This document shows positions 17,475-25,395 of a stretch of DNA of 64,000 nucleotides, in pieces. The translations under genes were made by a program, and so were the position numbers. The notes under the pieces were generated by a model, which was given only the letters and a program-made list of their open reading frames with translations, made no database searches and was not told the origin of the DNA. Origin of the DNA: Calditrichota bacterium (GTDB lineage: Bacteria; Calditrichota; Calditrichia; RBG-13-44-9; J042); contig JAADJD010000004.1 of assembly GCA_013150955.1 (NCBI GenBank), positions 1 through 64,000 of the forward strand. Reading direction: 5' to 3'. Numbering within the stretch: position 1 is the first letter of the stretch; every line of letters begins with the position of its first letter.

Positions 17475-18698
17475 ATGAAGTCGAAATTTCCGCCGGTAGA
17501 AGAACAGCTGGAAATTATCTCCCGTGGAACGGTGGACTTACTGCCTCTGGACGAGCTCAAGAAAAAGCTGGAGCGCAGTGTTCAAACTGGTCAGCCCCTG
17601 CGCATCAAGCAGGGATTTGATCCCACTGCACCGGACATTCATCTGGGGCACACGGTGGGCTTACGCAAATTGAAGCAGTTTCAGGATCTGGGGCACCAGG
17701 TGGTGGTAATCATAGGCGATTACACCGGCATGGTGGGGGATCCCAGCGAGAAATCGGCCACCCGTCCCCGATTGACCCATGAAGAAGTGATGGAAAATGC
17801 CCGCACCTATGAGCGTCAGTTTTTCAAGATTCTGGATCCCGACCGCACGGAGGTTCGCTACAATGGCGAATGGTTCAGCAAAATGACTTTTGCCGAGGTG
17901 ATGGAGCTGGCCTCGAAATTTACCGTGGCCCGAATGCTGGAACGGGATGATTTTGCCCGCCGGTTTGCCAATAACCAACCGATCAGCATACACGAGCTCT
18001 TTTATCCGCTGATGCAGGGCTACGATAGCGTGATGATCCGTGCCGATGTGGAGATTGGCGCCACCGAGCAGAAGTTCAATCTGGTGACCGGACGGGATAT
18101 TCAGCGGGAGTACGGTCAGGAGCCCCAGATTGTGCTCACGTTGCCGGTCCTGGTGGGCATTGACGGGGTGAATCGGATGAGCAAATCGCTGGGCAATTAC
18201 ATTGGCATTGACGAACCGCCGGAGGAGATGTACGGCAAAACCATGCGCATTCCGGATGAATTGATTTATCAATATTTTGAACTGGTCACCGACGTGAGTC
18301 TGGAGGAGCTGCGGGAGATCAAGCGCCAGCTGGAGGATCCGACGGTGAACCCACGGGATATTAAGCGGCGTCTGGCGTTCACGCTGGTGCGCATGTATCA
18401 TGGGGAGGATGCCGCCCGGCAAGCGGAAGCCCATTTTGATCGAGTGGTGGTGAAGAAGGAAGTGCCAGAGGACATTCCCGAATATCGGGTGTTTCCGGGG
18501 AAATACCGGGTGCTGGATTTGCTGGTGGATTCGGGACTGCTGGATAGCAAATCGGAGGCGCGGCGACGGATTCGCCAGGGCGCGGTTTCGATTGATGGAT
18601 CGGTAATTCAGGATGAATTTTTTGAAATCGAACTGGTGGAACCGGTGGTGATACGTGCCGGGAAACGGGCGTTTGTTAAGGTTGTGCCTTCACGATAA
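17475..18698 (+). CDS. tyrS: Tyrosyl-tRNA synthetase
   Basis: This class I synthetase charges tRNA-Tyr. The 407-residue form has FDPTAPDIHLGHTVGL with the HIGH-type motif HLGH at 56-59, the KMSKS-type loop as RMSKS at 234-238, and a C-terminal S4 RNA-binding domain (LLVDSGLLDSKSEARRRIRQGAV). An in-frame TTG at 17469 would add two residues. The ATG at 17475 is preferred because AAAGG lies nine bases upstream of it. The RMSKS type and length fit the TyrZ-like branch of bacterial enzymes. A repeat element begins 15 bases after the stop. Confidence 0.95.
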   Translation: MKSKFPPVEEQLEIISRGTVDLLPLDELKKKLERSVQTGQPLRIKQGFDPTAPDIHLGHTVGLRKLKQFQDLGHQVVVIIGDYTGMVGDPSEKSATRPRLTHEEVMENARTYERQFFKILDPDRTEVRYNGEWFSKMTFAEVMELASKFTVARMLERDDFARRFANNQPISIHELFYPLMQGYDSVMIRADVEIGATEQKFNLVTGRDIQREYGQEPQIVLTLPVLVGIDGVNRMSKSLGNYIGIDEPPEEMYGKTMRIPDELIYQYFELVTDVSLEELREIKRQLEDPTVNPRDIKRRLAFTLVRMYHGEDAARQAEAHFDRVVVKKEVPEDIPEYRVFPGKYRVLDLLVDSGLLDSKSEARRRIRQGAVSIDGSVIQDEFFEIELVEPVVIRAGKRAFVKVVPSR

Positions 18699-18713
18699 GC
18701 GAGATTTATTTAT

Positions 18714-18893
18714 CCCAGATTAATCAATAGCCCACGAATAACACGAATTAACACAAATAAAACCAATAAAATACATTAGATTGTGTCTGGATGAAAATGT
18801 GTTCCAGGGTTTATTCGCGATTTTGTAGATAGCGATTTTGTAGATATTTTTTGGTTTCATTCGCGTGATTCGCGGTTTATTGCATAATTTGGG
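18714..18893 (+). repeat. Dispersed TIR element, copy C, with 15-bp duplication and possible target-site duplication
   Basis: This is the clearest full copy. It starts CCCAGATTAATCAATAGCCC and ends GCATAATTTGGG. The 15-base unit GCGATTTTGTAGATA is exactly doubled (18817-18831 and 18832-18846). TTTAT flanks both ends (18709-18713 and 18894-18898). It follows the tyrS stop by 15 bases. Confidence 0.85.
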
Positions 18894-18981
18894 TTTATTC
18901 TTGTTTTAGAATAAAAATTCATTTGAAATTATTTTTTCGATTCTTAATTTCTTTCATACCATCAATAGCTTTATCAAGCTA

Positions 18982-19485
18982 ATGTATGAATTATCATTAA
19001 ACACTATTGGGAATTTCGCCAGTGTAATAGGTGCAATTTTAACCGTTTTAGGATTTGGTTTTACATTGTTTAAAATTAAAAAAGTTCGAAATGCAGCGGA
19101 AAGTGCTCGTCAGGCGGCTATTGAAACGTGCCGTAGTATCAGACGTTTTGATGCTTCTGTGGAACTGGCGAGCGTCGTCGAAACTATAGACGAAATAAAA
19201 CGTTTACAACGGGAAAATTCCTGGAAGGTTGTTCCAGATCGCTATTCCACTGCGCGAAAAAAATTGATAATGATAAAATTACATCATCCCGATTTAAGTA
19301 ACCAGCACAAACGCATTATACAAAGCGTCATTCAACATTTGGAGAATATGGAGTCTGATATTGAAAAAGGATTGGCCAAAGAAGAAAATTTACCATCTGT
19401 TGCAAACTTAAATATACTCCTTTCTGAACAAAGAGATAAAATTTGGGAATTGGCCACCGAACTTAGAATTAAAACAATTGTATAA
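18982..19485 (+). CDS. Unknown protein with one N-terminal membrane helix
   Basis: The 167-residue protein has a hydrophobic segment at about 10-31 (IGNFASVIGAILTVLGFGFTLF), followed by a charged, helical cytoplasmic-looking domain. I do not recognise the family. The DNA is visibly more AT-rich than its neighbours and no clear ribosome site precedes the ATG, which suggests a different origin. It is followed after 24 bases by another AT-rich gene of unknown function. Anchored proteins with this layout are common in small accessory or defence modules, but nothing here identifies an enzymatic activity. Confidence 0.6.
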   Translation: MYELSLNTIGNFASVIGAILTVLGFGFTLFKIKKVRNAAESARQAAIETCRSIRRFDASVELASVVETIDEIKRLQRENSWKVVPDRYSTARKKLIMIKLHHPDLSNQHKRIIQSVIQHLENMESDIEKGLAKEENLPSVANLNILLSEQRDKIWELATELRIKTIV

Positions 19486-19509
19486 AAACAAAAAATTAGG
19501 TGGATTTTT

Positions 19510-19875
19510 ATGGTAGTTGAGAAAGCGATTAAAATATTGAATGAAATTATTAAAAAAACTCGGGAAGGAAGATTACAATGGGAAAAAACGCATCGCGAAG
19601 ATACCTTTCAAATTTCTCTTACGGATTATAGTATACAGATTGAACGAGAAGAGAGATTTGATATTGCTATGAATGATAAATATTTTGCATATAGGTTGAA
19701 GTTTTTTGATGAACGAGGCCGATTAATTGAAGATTTTGATCAATCCGATTTGTTGGAAGTTGAAAGTAATGCTTCCAGGGCGCTTCATGAATTATTCGTT
19801 ATTGCAAGACGATCAGCGAATAAAACGGAAAAAGCCCTGGATGATATTCTTAACGAGTTAGAAAATAATGTCTAA
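19510..19875 (+). CDS. Unknown small AT-rich protein
   Basis: The 121-residue soluble protein has alternating helical and strand-rich parts (FQISLTDYSIQIEREERFD, YRLKFFDERGRLIEDFDQSDL) and a C-terminal helix. AGGTGG lies eight bases before the ATG. It appears co-transcribed with the membrane-anchored gene ahead of it and meets the large hybrid kinase gene tail-to-tail with a 6-base gap. I do not recognise the family. The composition again looks foreign compared with the surrounding genes. Confidence 0.6.
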   Translation: MVVEKAIKILNEIIKKTREGRLQWEKTHREDTFQISLTDYSIQIEREERFDIAMNDKYFAYRLKFFDERGRLIEDFDQSDLLEVESNASRALHELFVIARRSANKTEKALDDILNELENNV

Positions 19876-19881
19876 TGGTTG

Positions 19882-22800
19882 TTATTTGTTCACCCTGTTT
19901 TTGGGATTTGTTTCCAGCAACTTCCGAATCGTTTGCAACAACTTCTGAGACGAAAACGGTTTCTGAATAAACAGCGCCCCTTCCGTGAATTGCAAATGGT
20001 ATTGAATGGAATTGTCGGTGTACCCGGACATAAAGATGACCTTGAGTCCCGGATGGTATTTTTTCAGTAGCCGGCCCAGTTCCGGCCCGTTCACGGATGG
20101 CATCACCACATCGGTAAGCAACAGGTCGATTTTGCCCTCATAATTTTGCCCCAATTTCAACGCCTCTTCACCATTGCGGGCAGCCAGTACCCGGTATCCA
20201 TGATCTTTCAGAATGGTCATGGCCAGCTGGCGTACCATCTCTTCGTCTTCTACAATGAGAATGGTTTCGTTACCGGTCAGTGTGGAGATAATGGATTTTT
20301 GCCGCTGGGGCCGGGGAGCGGTTTCCATGATGCGCGGCAGATAAATCTTGAATGTGGTGCCCTTGCCAGGTTCGCTGTACACCATGATGTAACCATTGCT
20401 CTGCTTGATGATCCCGTACACGGTGGAGAGTCCCAGCCCGGTACCCTTGCCTTTCTCTTTGGTGGTGAAAAATGGTTCAAAAATGTGATCCATGATGTCC
20501 TTGCTCATCCCAATTCCCGTATCGCTGACCGCCAGCATCACATAGGGCCCGGCTTTAATGTCGAAATGGGCTTTGGTGTAGGAATCATCCAGCCAGACGT
20601 TCTGGGTTTCGATCATAATCTTCCCGCCTTCAGGCATGGCATCCCGTGCATTGACCACCAGATTCACCAGCACCTGTTCCATTTGCACCGGATCGATTTT
20701 GGTATTGCCCAGATCTTCTGCCAGGCGGGTCTCGATCCGTATGTTTTCCCGAATGAGTCGGCGCAACATGCGCGTGAGCCCGGTGATTAGCTGATTGAGA
20801 TTGACCACCTCCGGTTTCATGACCTGACGCCGGCTGAAGGCCAGCAACTGGCTGGTCAACGATGCGGCCTTTTCTCCCGCGTTCTGGATCATCTGGATTT
20901 TGCTGTAGGTGGGATCTTCGGGTTTGAGCTGCAAAAGCAGGAGCTCGCAATAGCCGTTGATGACTGTAAGCAGGTTGTTAAAATCGTGAGCAATGCCCCC
21001 TGCCAGCTGTCCAATGGCTTCCATTTTCTGGGACTGACGAAGCTGTTCCTCCAATTTCTTGTGTTCGGTTACGTCAAATAAATAGCCCTGAACTTCTTTC
21101 AATTCCCCCTTGCGATCAAAAATGCCAATCACGTTCTCGATGATGTGAATGGGGCGTCCATCCCGGCGCTTCAGCTGGACTTCGATTTGCTCCAGTTTTT
21201 TCTGCTTCTTCACGCGCTGGATCAGCTCTTCCCATTGTTCGGGCGACGGATAAAATTCTTTCAGGTTAATTGCTGCAGCCTCGTCCACGGTAGCAAATCC
21301 CAGAATCCGGGCGAATGCCGGATTGCAAAACTGGATTTTTCCGTCGGGAGTGGCAATAAAGTCACCGGTTAAATCCTGCTCAAAGAATCGGCGGAATCGC
21401 TCTTCGCTTTCTTTTAATTTCTCCTCTGCGCGGATGCGTTCAGTAATGTCCCGTCCGGTGGATACAAAGTGGGTGATTTCTCCCCGACTGTTGCGAATGG
21501 GCGTGATGGTCTTTTCCTCGAAATACAATTCCCCGTTCTTTTTTCGATTGACGAATACGGCGGAATAGGTATGACCGGCCAGAATTTCATCCCACATTTT
21601 TTTGAAGAATTCTTCTGGATGGCGCCCGGAATTGAAGATGGCCGGAGTTTTGCCAATCAGCTCTTCCCGCCGGTAACCGGTGCACTTCTCCACGCTGGGA
21701 TTGACATATTCAATCACCCCGTTCCGATCGGTAATGAAGATATGGTCATCGGTTTGCTGGATGGCGCTATAGAGGCGCTTCATTTCCTCCGCGGTCTGGA
21801 TGCGTTCAGACACGTCACGAACCACCACCTGGACGGCGGGTTTGCCCTGCCACTCAAAGAAGGCGGCATCGGTTTCCACATGCACGCGCCGTTGCTTCAA
21901 TGTGATCATGATGCTGTCCACCCGCTTGATGTCCACCGGCGACTCCAGCACCTTCTGAAAACATTCCCGACAGAGGGGACGAGATTCCGGCGCCAGAAAT
22001 TCCAGGAAATTTCGGCCTAACAGCTGAGCTTCACTATCGGCATCCAGAATGCGCAGCATGGCAGGACTGCACATCTGGATGTACCCCTGTAGGTCGATGA
22101 TCATGATGCCATTGGGGGAAAGTTCGATCAGGCGACGAAATTTTTGCTCGCTCTCCCGCAGGTGCTTTTCAATCTGTTTGCGTTCCTGAATTTCAGCCTT
22201 CAGTTTTCGGTTGGAGGCTTCCAGCTCGCGGGTGCGGCGGGAGACCAGCTTTTCCAGGTGTTTCTGATAATTTTTTAGCTCCTTTTCAATCTGTTTGAAG
22301 ATGGTGATGTCCCGGAACTTCCACATGTAGTAAATGGTTTCGTTCTTTTCGTAAATGGGGATCAGGTACTGCTCCAGAATCTTCCCGTTGTTCAGGTGAA
22401 TCTCCACCCCCACGGGTACCGGTTTGCCGTTGTGGGATTTGGTGCGGCTGAATATTCGCTGGTTTTTAAACTGCTGCCGCAGCTGATCCCGTAGTTCCTT
22501 CAGGGGATGACCGATGATGGCCTCGGCATCCCGCTGCAGCTCAAAGATGTGCCGGAACGCATGATTGATGTAAATGATTCGCCGCGATTTGTCCTCGACC
22601 AGAATCCCTTCCGTCAGGGTGTTCATCAGGGTGCTGAGAAAGGTGCTTAGATGGCGCAATTCGCTTTCCACCCGCTGCCGCTCCCGAATCTCTTCCATTA
22701 ACCGTGCTTCCGCCAGGTTCCCCTCCAGCGAATGGGTAAACTTGGTGATGACATTTTGCAGCTGGCGGATGGTTTCCTGGTAATAGGGGATGAGTTTGGA

Positions 22801-23214
22801 GGGAAAGTACAGTTTTAAAAAGCCAATCTCCCCCAGCCGGAAGATGATCATGCCTTCGCCGGGGCGGTATTTTTCGGTGACCATCTGCTGGAAGTCTTCA
22901 GTATCCGGCGGCAGAAAAATGACCGCTTCTTTGGCCAGACGCTGAGCAATCGGATGATCTACGGGCAGTTCGGACACGGTTTTGCGGGAAACCGGAATGA
23001 TGTAGACCAGAGCATAGCCCTCGGCTTCGGGTGCGTTTTTTAAATAGCGATGGTTGATCCAGATGCTGCCCAGAGTGAAATTCTTCCGCGACAGCAGCGA
23101 TTGAAGGAAGCGATCGCAATTTTCAACCAGATCTTTGGATTGACCAATAGCCAGCGACAACTCATACAGCAGCGACAAATCCCTAATAAACCGCGCCTGA
23201 TCTATCTGTTTCAT
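19882..23214 (-). CDS. GAF/multi-PAS hybrid histidine kinase
   Basis: The 1110-residue cytoplasmic protein has a GAF-like region (about 1-165) and PAS1 (185-305). A coiled linker joins these to three more PAS domains (about 355-475, 478-595 and 600-720). HisKA follows with His743 in IAHDFNNLLT, then a GHKL ATPase (NLVVNARDAMPEGG, DTGIGM, GTGLGLSTVYGII) and a C-terminal receiver with Asp990, Asp1035 and Lys1085. No membrane helix is visible. Several PAS domains suggest redox, gas or small-ligand sensing. Its start overlaps the upstream FIST-domain gene by 32 bases, which points to a working pair. All catalytic residues look intact, in contrast to the kinase ending at 8507. Confidence 0.93.
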   Translation of the reverse strand: MKQIDQARFIRDLSLLYELSLAIGQSKDLVENCDRFLQSLLSRKNFTLGSIWINHRYLKNAPEAEGYALVYIIPVSRKTVSELPVDHPIAQRLAKEAVIFLPPDTEDFQQMVTEKYRPGEGMIIFRLGEIGFLKLYFPSKLIPYYQETIRQLQNVITKFTHSLEGNLAEARLMEEIRERQRVESELRHLSTFLSTLMNTLTEGILVEDKSRRIIYINHAFRHIFELQRDAEAIIGHPLKELRDQLRQQFKNQRIFSRTKSHNGKPVPVGVEIHLNNGKILEQYLIPIYEKNETIYYMWKFRDITIFKQIEKELKNYQKHLEKLVSRRTRELEASNRKLKAEIQERKQIEKHLRESEQKFRRLIELSPNGIMIIDLQGYIQMCSPAMLRILDADSEAQLLGRNFLEFLAPESRPLCRECFQKVLESPVDIKRVDSIMITLKQRRVHVETDAAFFEWQGKPAVQVVVRDVSERIQTAEEMKRLYSAIQQTDDHIFITDRNGVIEYVNPSVEKCTGYRREELIGKTPAIFNSGRHPEEFFKKMWDEILAGHTYSAVFVNRKKNGELYFEEKTITPIRNSRGEITHFVSTGRDITERIRAEEKLKESEERFRRFFEQDLTGDFIATPDGKIQFCNPAFARILGFATVDEAAAINLKEFYPSPEQWEELIQRVKKQKKLEQIEVQLKRRDGRPIHIIENVIGIFDRKGELKEVQGYLFDVTEHKKLEEQLRQSQKMEAIGQLAGGIAHDFNNLLTVINGYCELLLLQLKPEDPTYSKIQMIQNAGEKAASLTSQLLAFSRRQVMKPEVVNLNQLITGLTRMLRRLIRENIRIETRLAEDLGNTKIDPVQMEQVLVNLVVNARDAMPEGGKIMIETQNVWLDDSYTKAHFDIKAGPYVMLAVSDTGIGMSKDIMDHIFEPFFTTKEKGKGTGLGLSTVYGIIKQSNGYIMVYSEPGKGTTFKIYLPRIMETAPRPQRQKSIISTLTGNETILIVEDEEMVRQLAMTILKDHGYRVLAARNGEEALKLGQNYEGKIDLLLTDVVMPSVNGPELGRLLKKYHPGLKVIFMSGYTDNSIQYHLQFTEGALFIQKPFSSQKLLQTIRKLLETNPKNRVNK

Positions 23215-24385
23215 AAAATTTTCCTATCACGATCGTTTTGTTGAAAAATTCCAGGTACAGGCTACCGGAGGTGGCAATCTCCCCCAGGGTTAGCATCCCT
23301 TTTACGGGGACGTCCTGAACACGCTGAATTTCCGATGCCACCGTCGTTAACTCGGTTTCGAACGCCGATTCCAGAAACAGGGTTCGAGAAATGCAATCGG
23401 CAACCAGTACTTCGGTTAATTTCAATGGGTTTGGGGCGGGATTGTGATTGGCTGCCTGTCGGGCCGCGGCAATCAGTTTCTCACGGTTTCCCCGTAAAAT
23501 GTGCAGGGCGGTGTTTTCCGGAACATCGCCCACGCAAATCAGCCCTCCGTCAGCGGTGACGGCAATGGGATCCCGCACCACATCCTCTTCGCCTTCTTTG
23601 TAAATGCCAAAGGGATACTGCTTGGCAATATGAAAGAAATTCTCCGGTGTTAAAGGGGTTTGACAATCGGTTTCCACAATCTCCCGGTACAATTCAAAAG
23701 CGTTCTGCCAGTTCAGTTCTTTGATGATGTTCCCATCGGTTTTGGTGGCAACAATGGGGCCATAAAAGCGTTCCCATCCGTGACTGACACCAATTGTGCT
23801 CTGCCAGGGACTGAAAGCCACCACGGCGGCATCTTTTGCCAGTCCGGCGGCGGAGAACACGCAGGGGCGTTGCTCCAGAGATATGGATCCGGCTCCGCCA
23901 CCAAAATAGTTCAGTGCATAACCTCCCAGTTCCTGGTAAATGGTCTTCAGGAAGTGGCGGATGTGCGCGCTTAATCCGTCCACCAGCATAATGCAGGAAT
24001 GGGACGATTCGGTTAACTGTTTTAGCACCTGTTGCCATTCTGGTGATTGATGGGGAGAAAAGTTCAGTGGCAGTTGAATGGGAGGAGTGCTTGTCGGAAA
24101 TTTCGTTATCAGTGTTCCCGATTTGTAATGCCGATGATTGTAAATGATGCCCGGAAAGATACCACCCATGAAGGAAAGCTTGCGTCGATTGAGCTGTCGG
24201 ATGAGCCGGGAAATGTCCGGAGGCTGGTCTTCGGCAATCAGGAACAGGAGGGTATCCTGTGCCGTGGGGGACAACTGTTCAACCGCCGCCAGGACGTCTT
24301 TTACTGCGTTTGTGGTTACCAGCATCTCAACTGCCCAATCGATTTTTGGATTTATTTCGATTTTATCCCTACGAGGGCAATGCAA
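23183..24385 (-). CDS. FIST-domain sensory protein
   Basis: The 400-residue protein has a FIST N-terminal core (TLLFLIAEDQPPDISRLIRQLN, FMGGIFPGIIY, LNYFGGGAGSISLEQRPCVF, GVSHGWERFYGPIVATKTDGNII) and a FIST C-terminal domain (KQYPFGIYKEGEEDVVRDPIAVTADGGLICVGDVPENT, ending EIATSGSLYLEFFNKTIVIG). FIST domains are predicted ligand-binding sensor modules often linked to kinases or cyclic-di-GMP enzymes. The gene overlaps the hybrid kinase gene by 32 bases, so the protein is probably an input partner of that kinase. The exact start is uncertain; Met20 is an alternative. Confidence 0.88.
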   Translation of the reverse strand: MHCPRRDKIEINPKIDWAVEMLVTTNAVKDVLAAVEQLSPTAQDTLLFLIAEDQPPDISRLIRQLNRRKLSFMGGIFPGIIYNHRHYKSGTLITKFPTSTPPIQLPLNFSPHQSPEWQQVLKQLTESSHSCIMLVDGLSAHIRHFLKTIYQELGGYALNYFGGGAGSISLEQRPCVFSAAGLAKDAAVVAFSPWQSTIGVSHGWERFYGPIVATKTDGNIIKELNWQNAFELYREIVETDCQTPLTPENFFHIAKQYPFGIYKEGEEDVVRDPIAVTADGGLICVGDVPENTALHILRGNREKLIAAARQAANHNPAPNPLKLTEVLVADCISRTLFLESAFETELTTVASEIQRVQDVPVKGMLTLGEIATSGSLYLEFFNKTIVIGKFYETDRSGAVY

Positions 24386-24800
24386 AAGTGATGTGTCTGA
24401 GGGTGCAACCTGTTGGGTACATCTCCTTCATTTTTCATGCGTTTTACTGGAAAAAACTTCCGGTTTGGCAATCCCTTTTACATTCCTCGATCCCTCTAAC
24501 CCATTTACTTCAAAATTTTTTAAAACCAGCGCTGTTTTTTTAATATTCGAGAGCTTGGTGGAGAACTTTACGTTGTTTCCAATCAAATATCGGAAAAAAG
24601 ATGGTTCACTTGATAAAAAACGGAATAATTGACCGGAATGGCAAGCCACAGGCGGTTTTTATTTCGGAAAACGAAACCGGTTGAAATGGCGCCAAATTTC
24701 GATCCCACCCGGAGGATATCTTTCTTCCATTCCTCACGAACGAAACGTTAGACCACGAACGGTGCGAATTCATCCGAAAGATATCAACAATCAGTTAATC

Positions 24801-24964
24801 CCCAATAATGTATTAAACCGCGAATCACGCTGATTAAACCAAGATATATCCACAAAATTGCGAATGAACCTTGAAACGAATTTTCGTCCAGGTCTAATCC
24901 AACGCATTCTATTAGTTTTATTTGCGTTCATTCGTGTAATTCGTAGGCTAATACATAAGCTGGG
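24801..24964 (-). repeat. Dispersed TIR element, copy D (reverse orientation)
   Basis: It reads CCCAATAATGTATTAAACCG at the left and TAATACATAAGCTGGG at the right, which is the reverse complement of the plus-oriented copies. The core is more diverged than in copies A-C (CGTCCAGGTCTAATCC). Confidence 0.78.
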
Positions 24965-25064
24965 AGTATTTATTTAAGAACCGGTATGTTTTTTCTTCGG
25001 TAATATCGTCTTTTAAAAATTCACCCGTTGTGCTGATTCAGGATAAAGCACGTATTTAGAAAAA

Positions 25065-25218
25065 AACCGTTAAAACAGTTAAGAATCAATCGGTTACATC
25101 ATCTATTCTCCTGGCTGAAGCCAGGAGTTAATGGAAATTATCATTCATTAACACCCAGATTTATCTGGGTGGACAACACCTATAGTAACAATAAATTATA
25201 AGAACCGTTTTAACGGTT
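25065..25218. repeat. REPIN-like cassette with terminal inverted repeats and two internal palindromes
   Basis: The ends are 16-base inverted repeats with one mismatch (25065-25080 and 25203-25218, AACCGTT... type). Between them sit two perfect hairpins: 25108-25127 (CTCCTGGC, loop TGAA, GCCAGGAG) and 25152-25171 (CACCCAGA, loop TTTA, TCTGGGTG). Such arrays of short palindromes are typical of REP/REPIN sequences mobilised by IS200-like RAYT transposases. No transposase gene is nearby. Confidence 0.7.
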
Positions 25219-25246
25219 TGGGTTGTCTAATTCGCACAGCGGGTTA

Positions 25247-25296
25247 ATTTTATTTGTGTTCATTCGTGTAATTCGTAGGCTAATGCATAATCTGGG
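25247..25296 (-). repeat. Half-copy of the dispersed TIR element
   Basis: Only the left arm is present, in reverse orientation: TTTATTTGTGTTCATTCGTG to ATGCATAATCTGGG. The break lies at the same AAATAAA position as in the other half-copies. Confidence 0.8.
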
Positions 25297-25395
25297 TTAA
25301 ACAGAAAAAAACGATTGCTGCGGGAACGCATCCCGCAGCAACCGGTCGTCAGGAGGAGGGGTTTGGGGTAGGACACTCAAAGTGCTGGCAACGTT

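Larger units (their letters stand above)
24386..25395. other. 1-kb gene-free, repeat-rich region
   Basis: No credible gene lies here; the open frames present have neither ribosome sites nor recognisable protein character. Bases 24386-24800 are AT-rich sequence without visible structure. The rest holds TIR element copy D, a palindromic REPIN-like cassette and one half-copy of the TIR element, each listed separately. Confidence 0.6.

Noticed and set aside
24144-24632. Open frames on both strands at the upstream end of the FIST gene
   Set aside because: No ribosome site, no recognisable protein character, and overlap with the FIST coding region.
24386-25395. CRISPR array in the repeat-rich gap
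   Set aside because: The repeats are palindromic cassettes and single TIR elements without regular direct-repeat/spacer spacing, and no cas gene is in the window.
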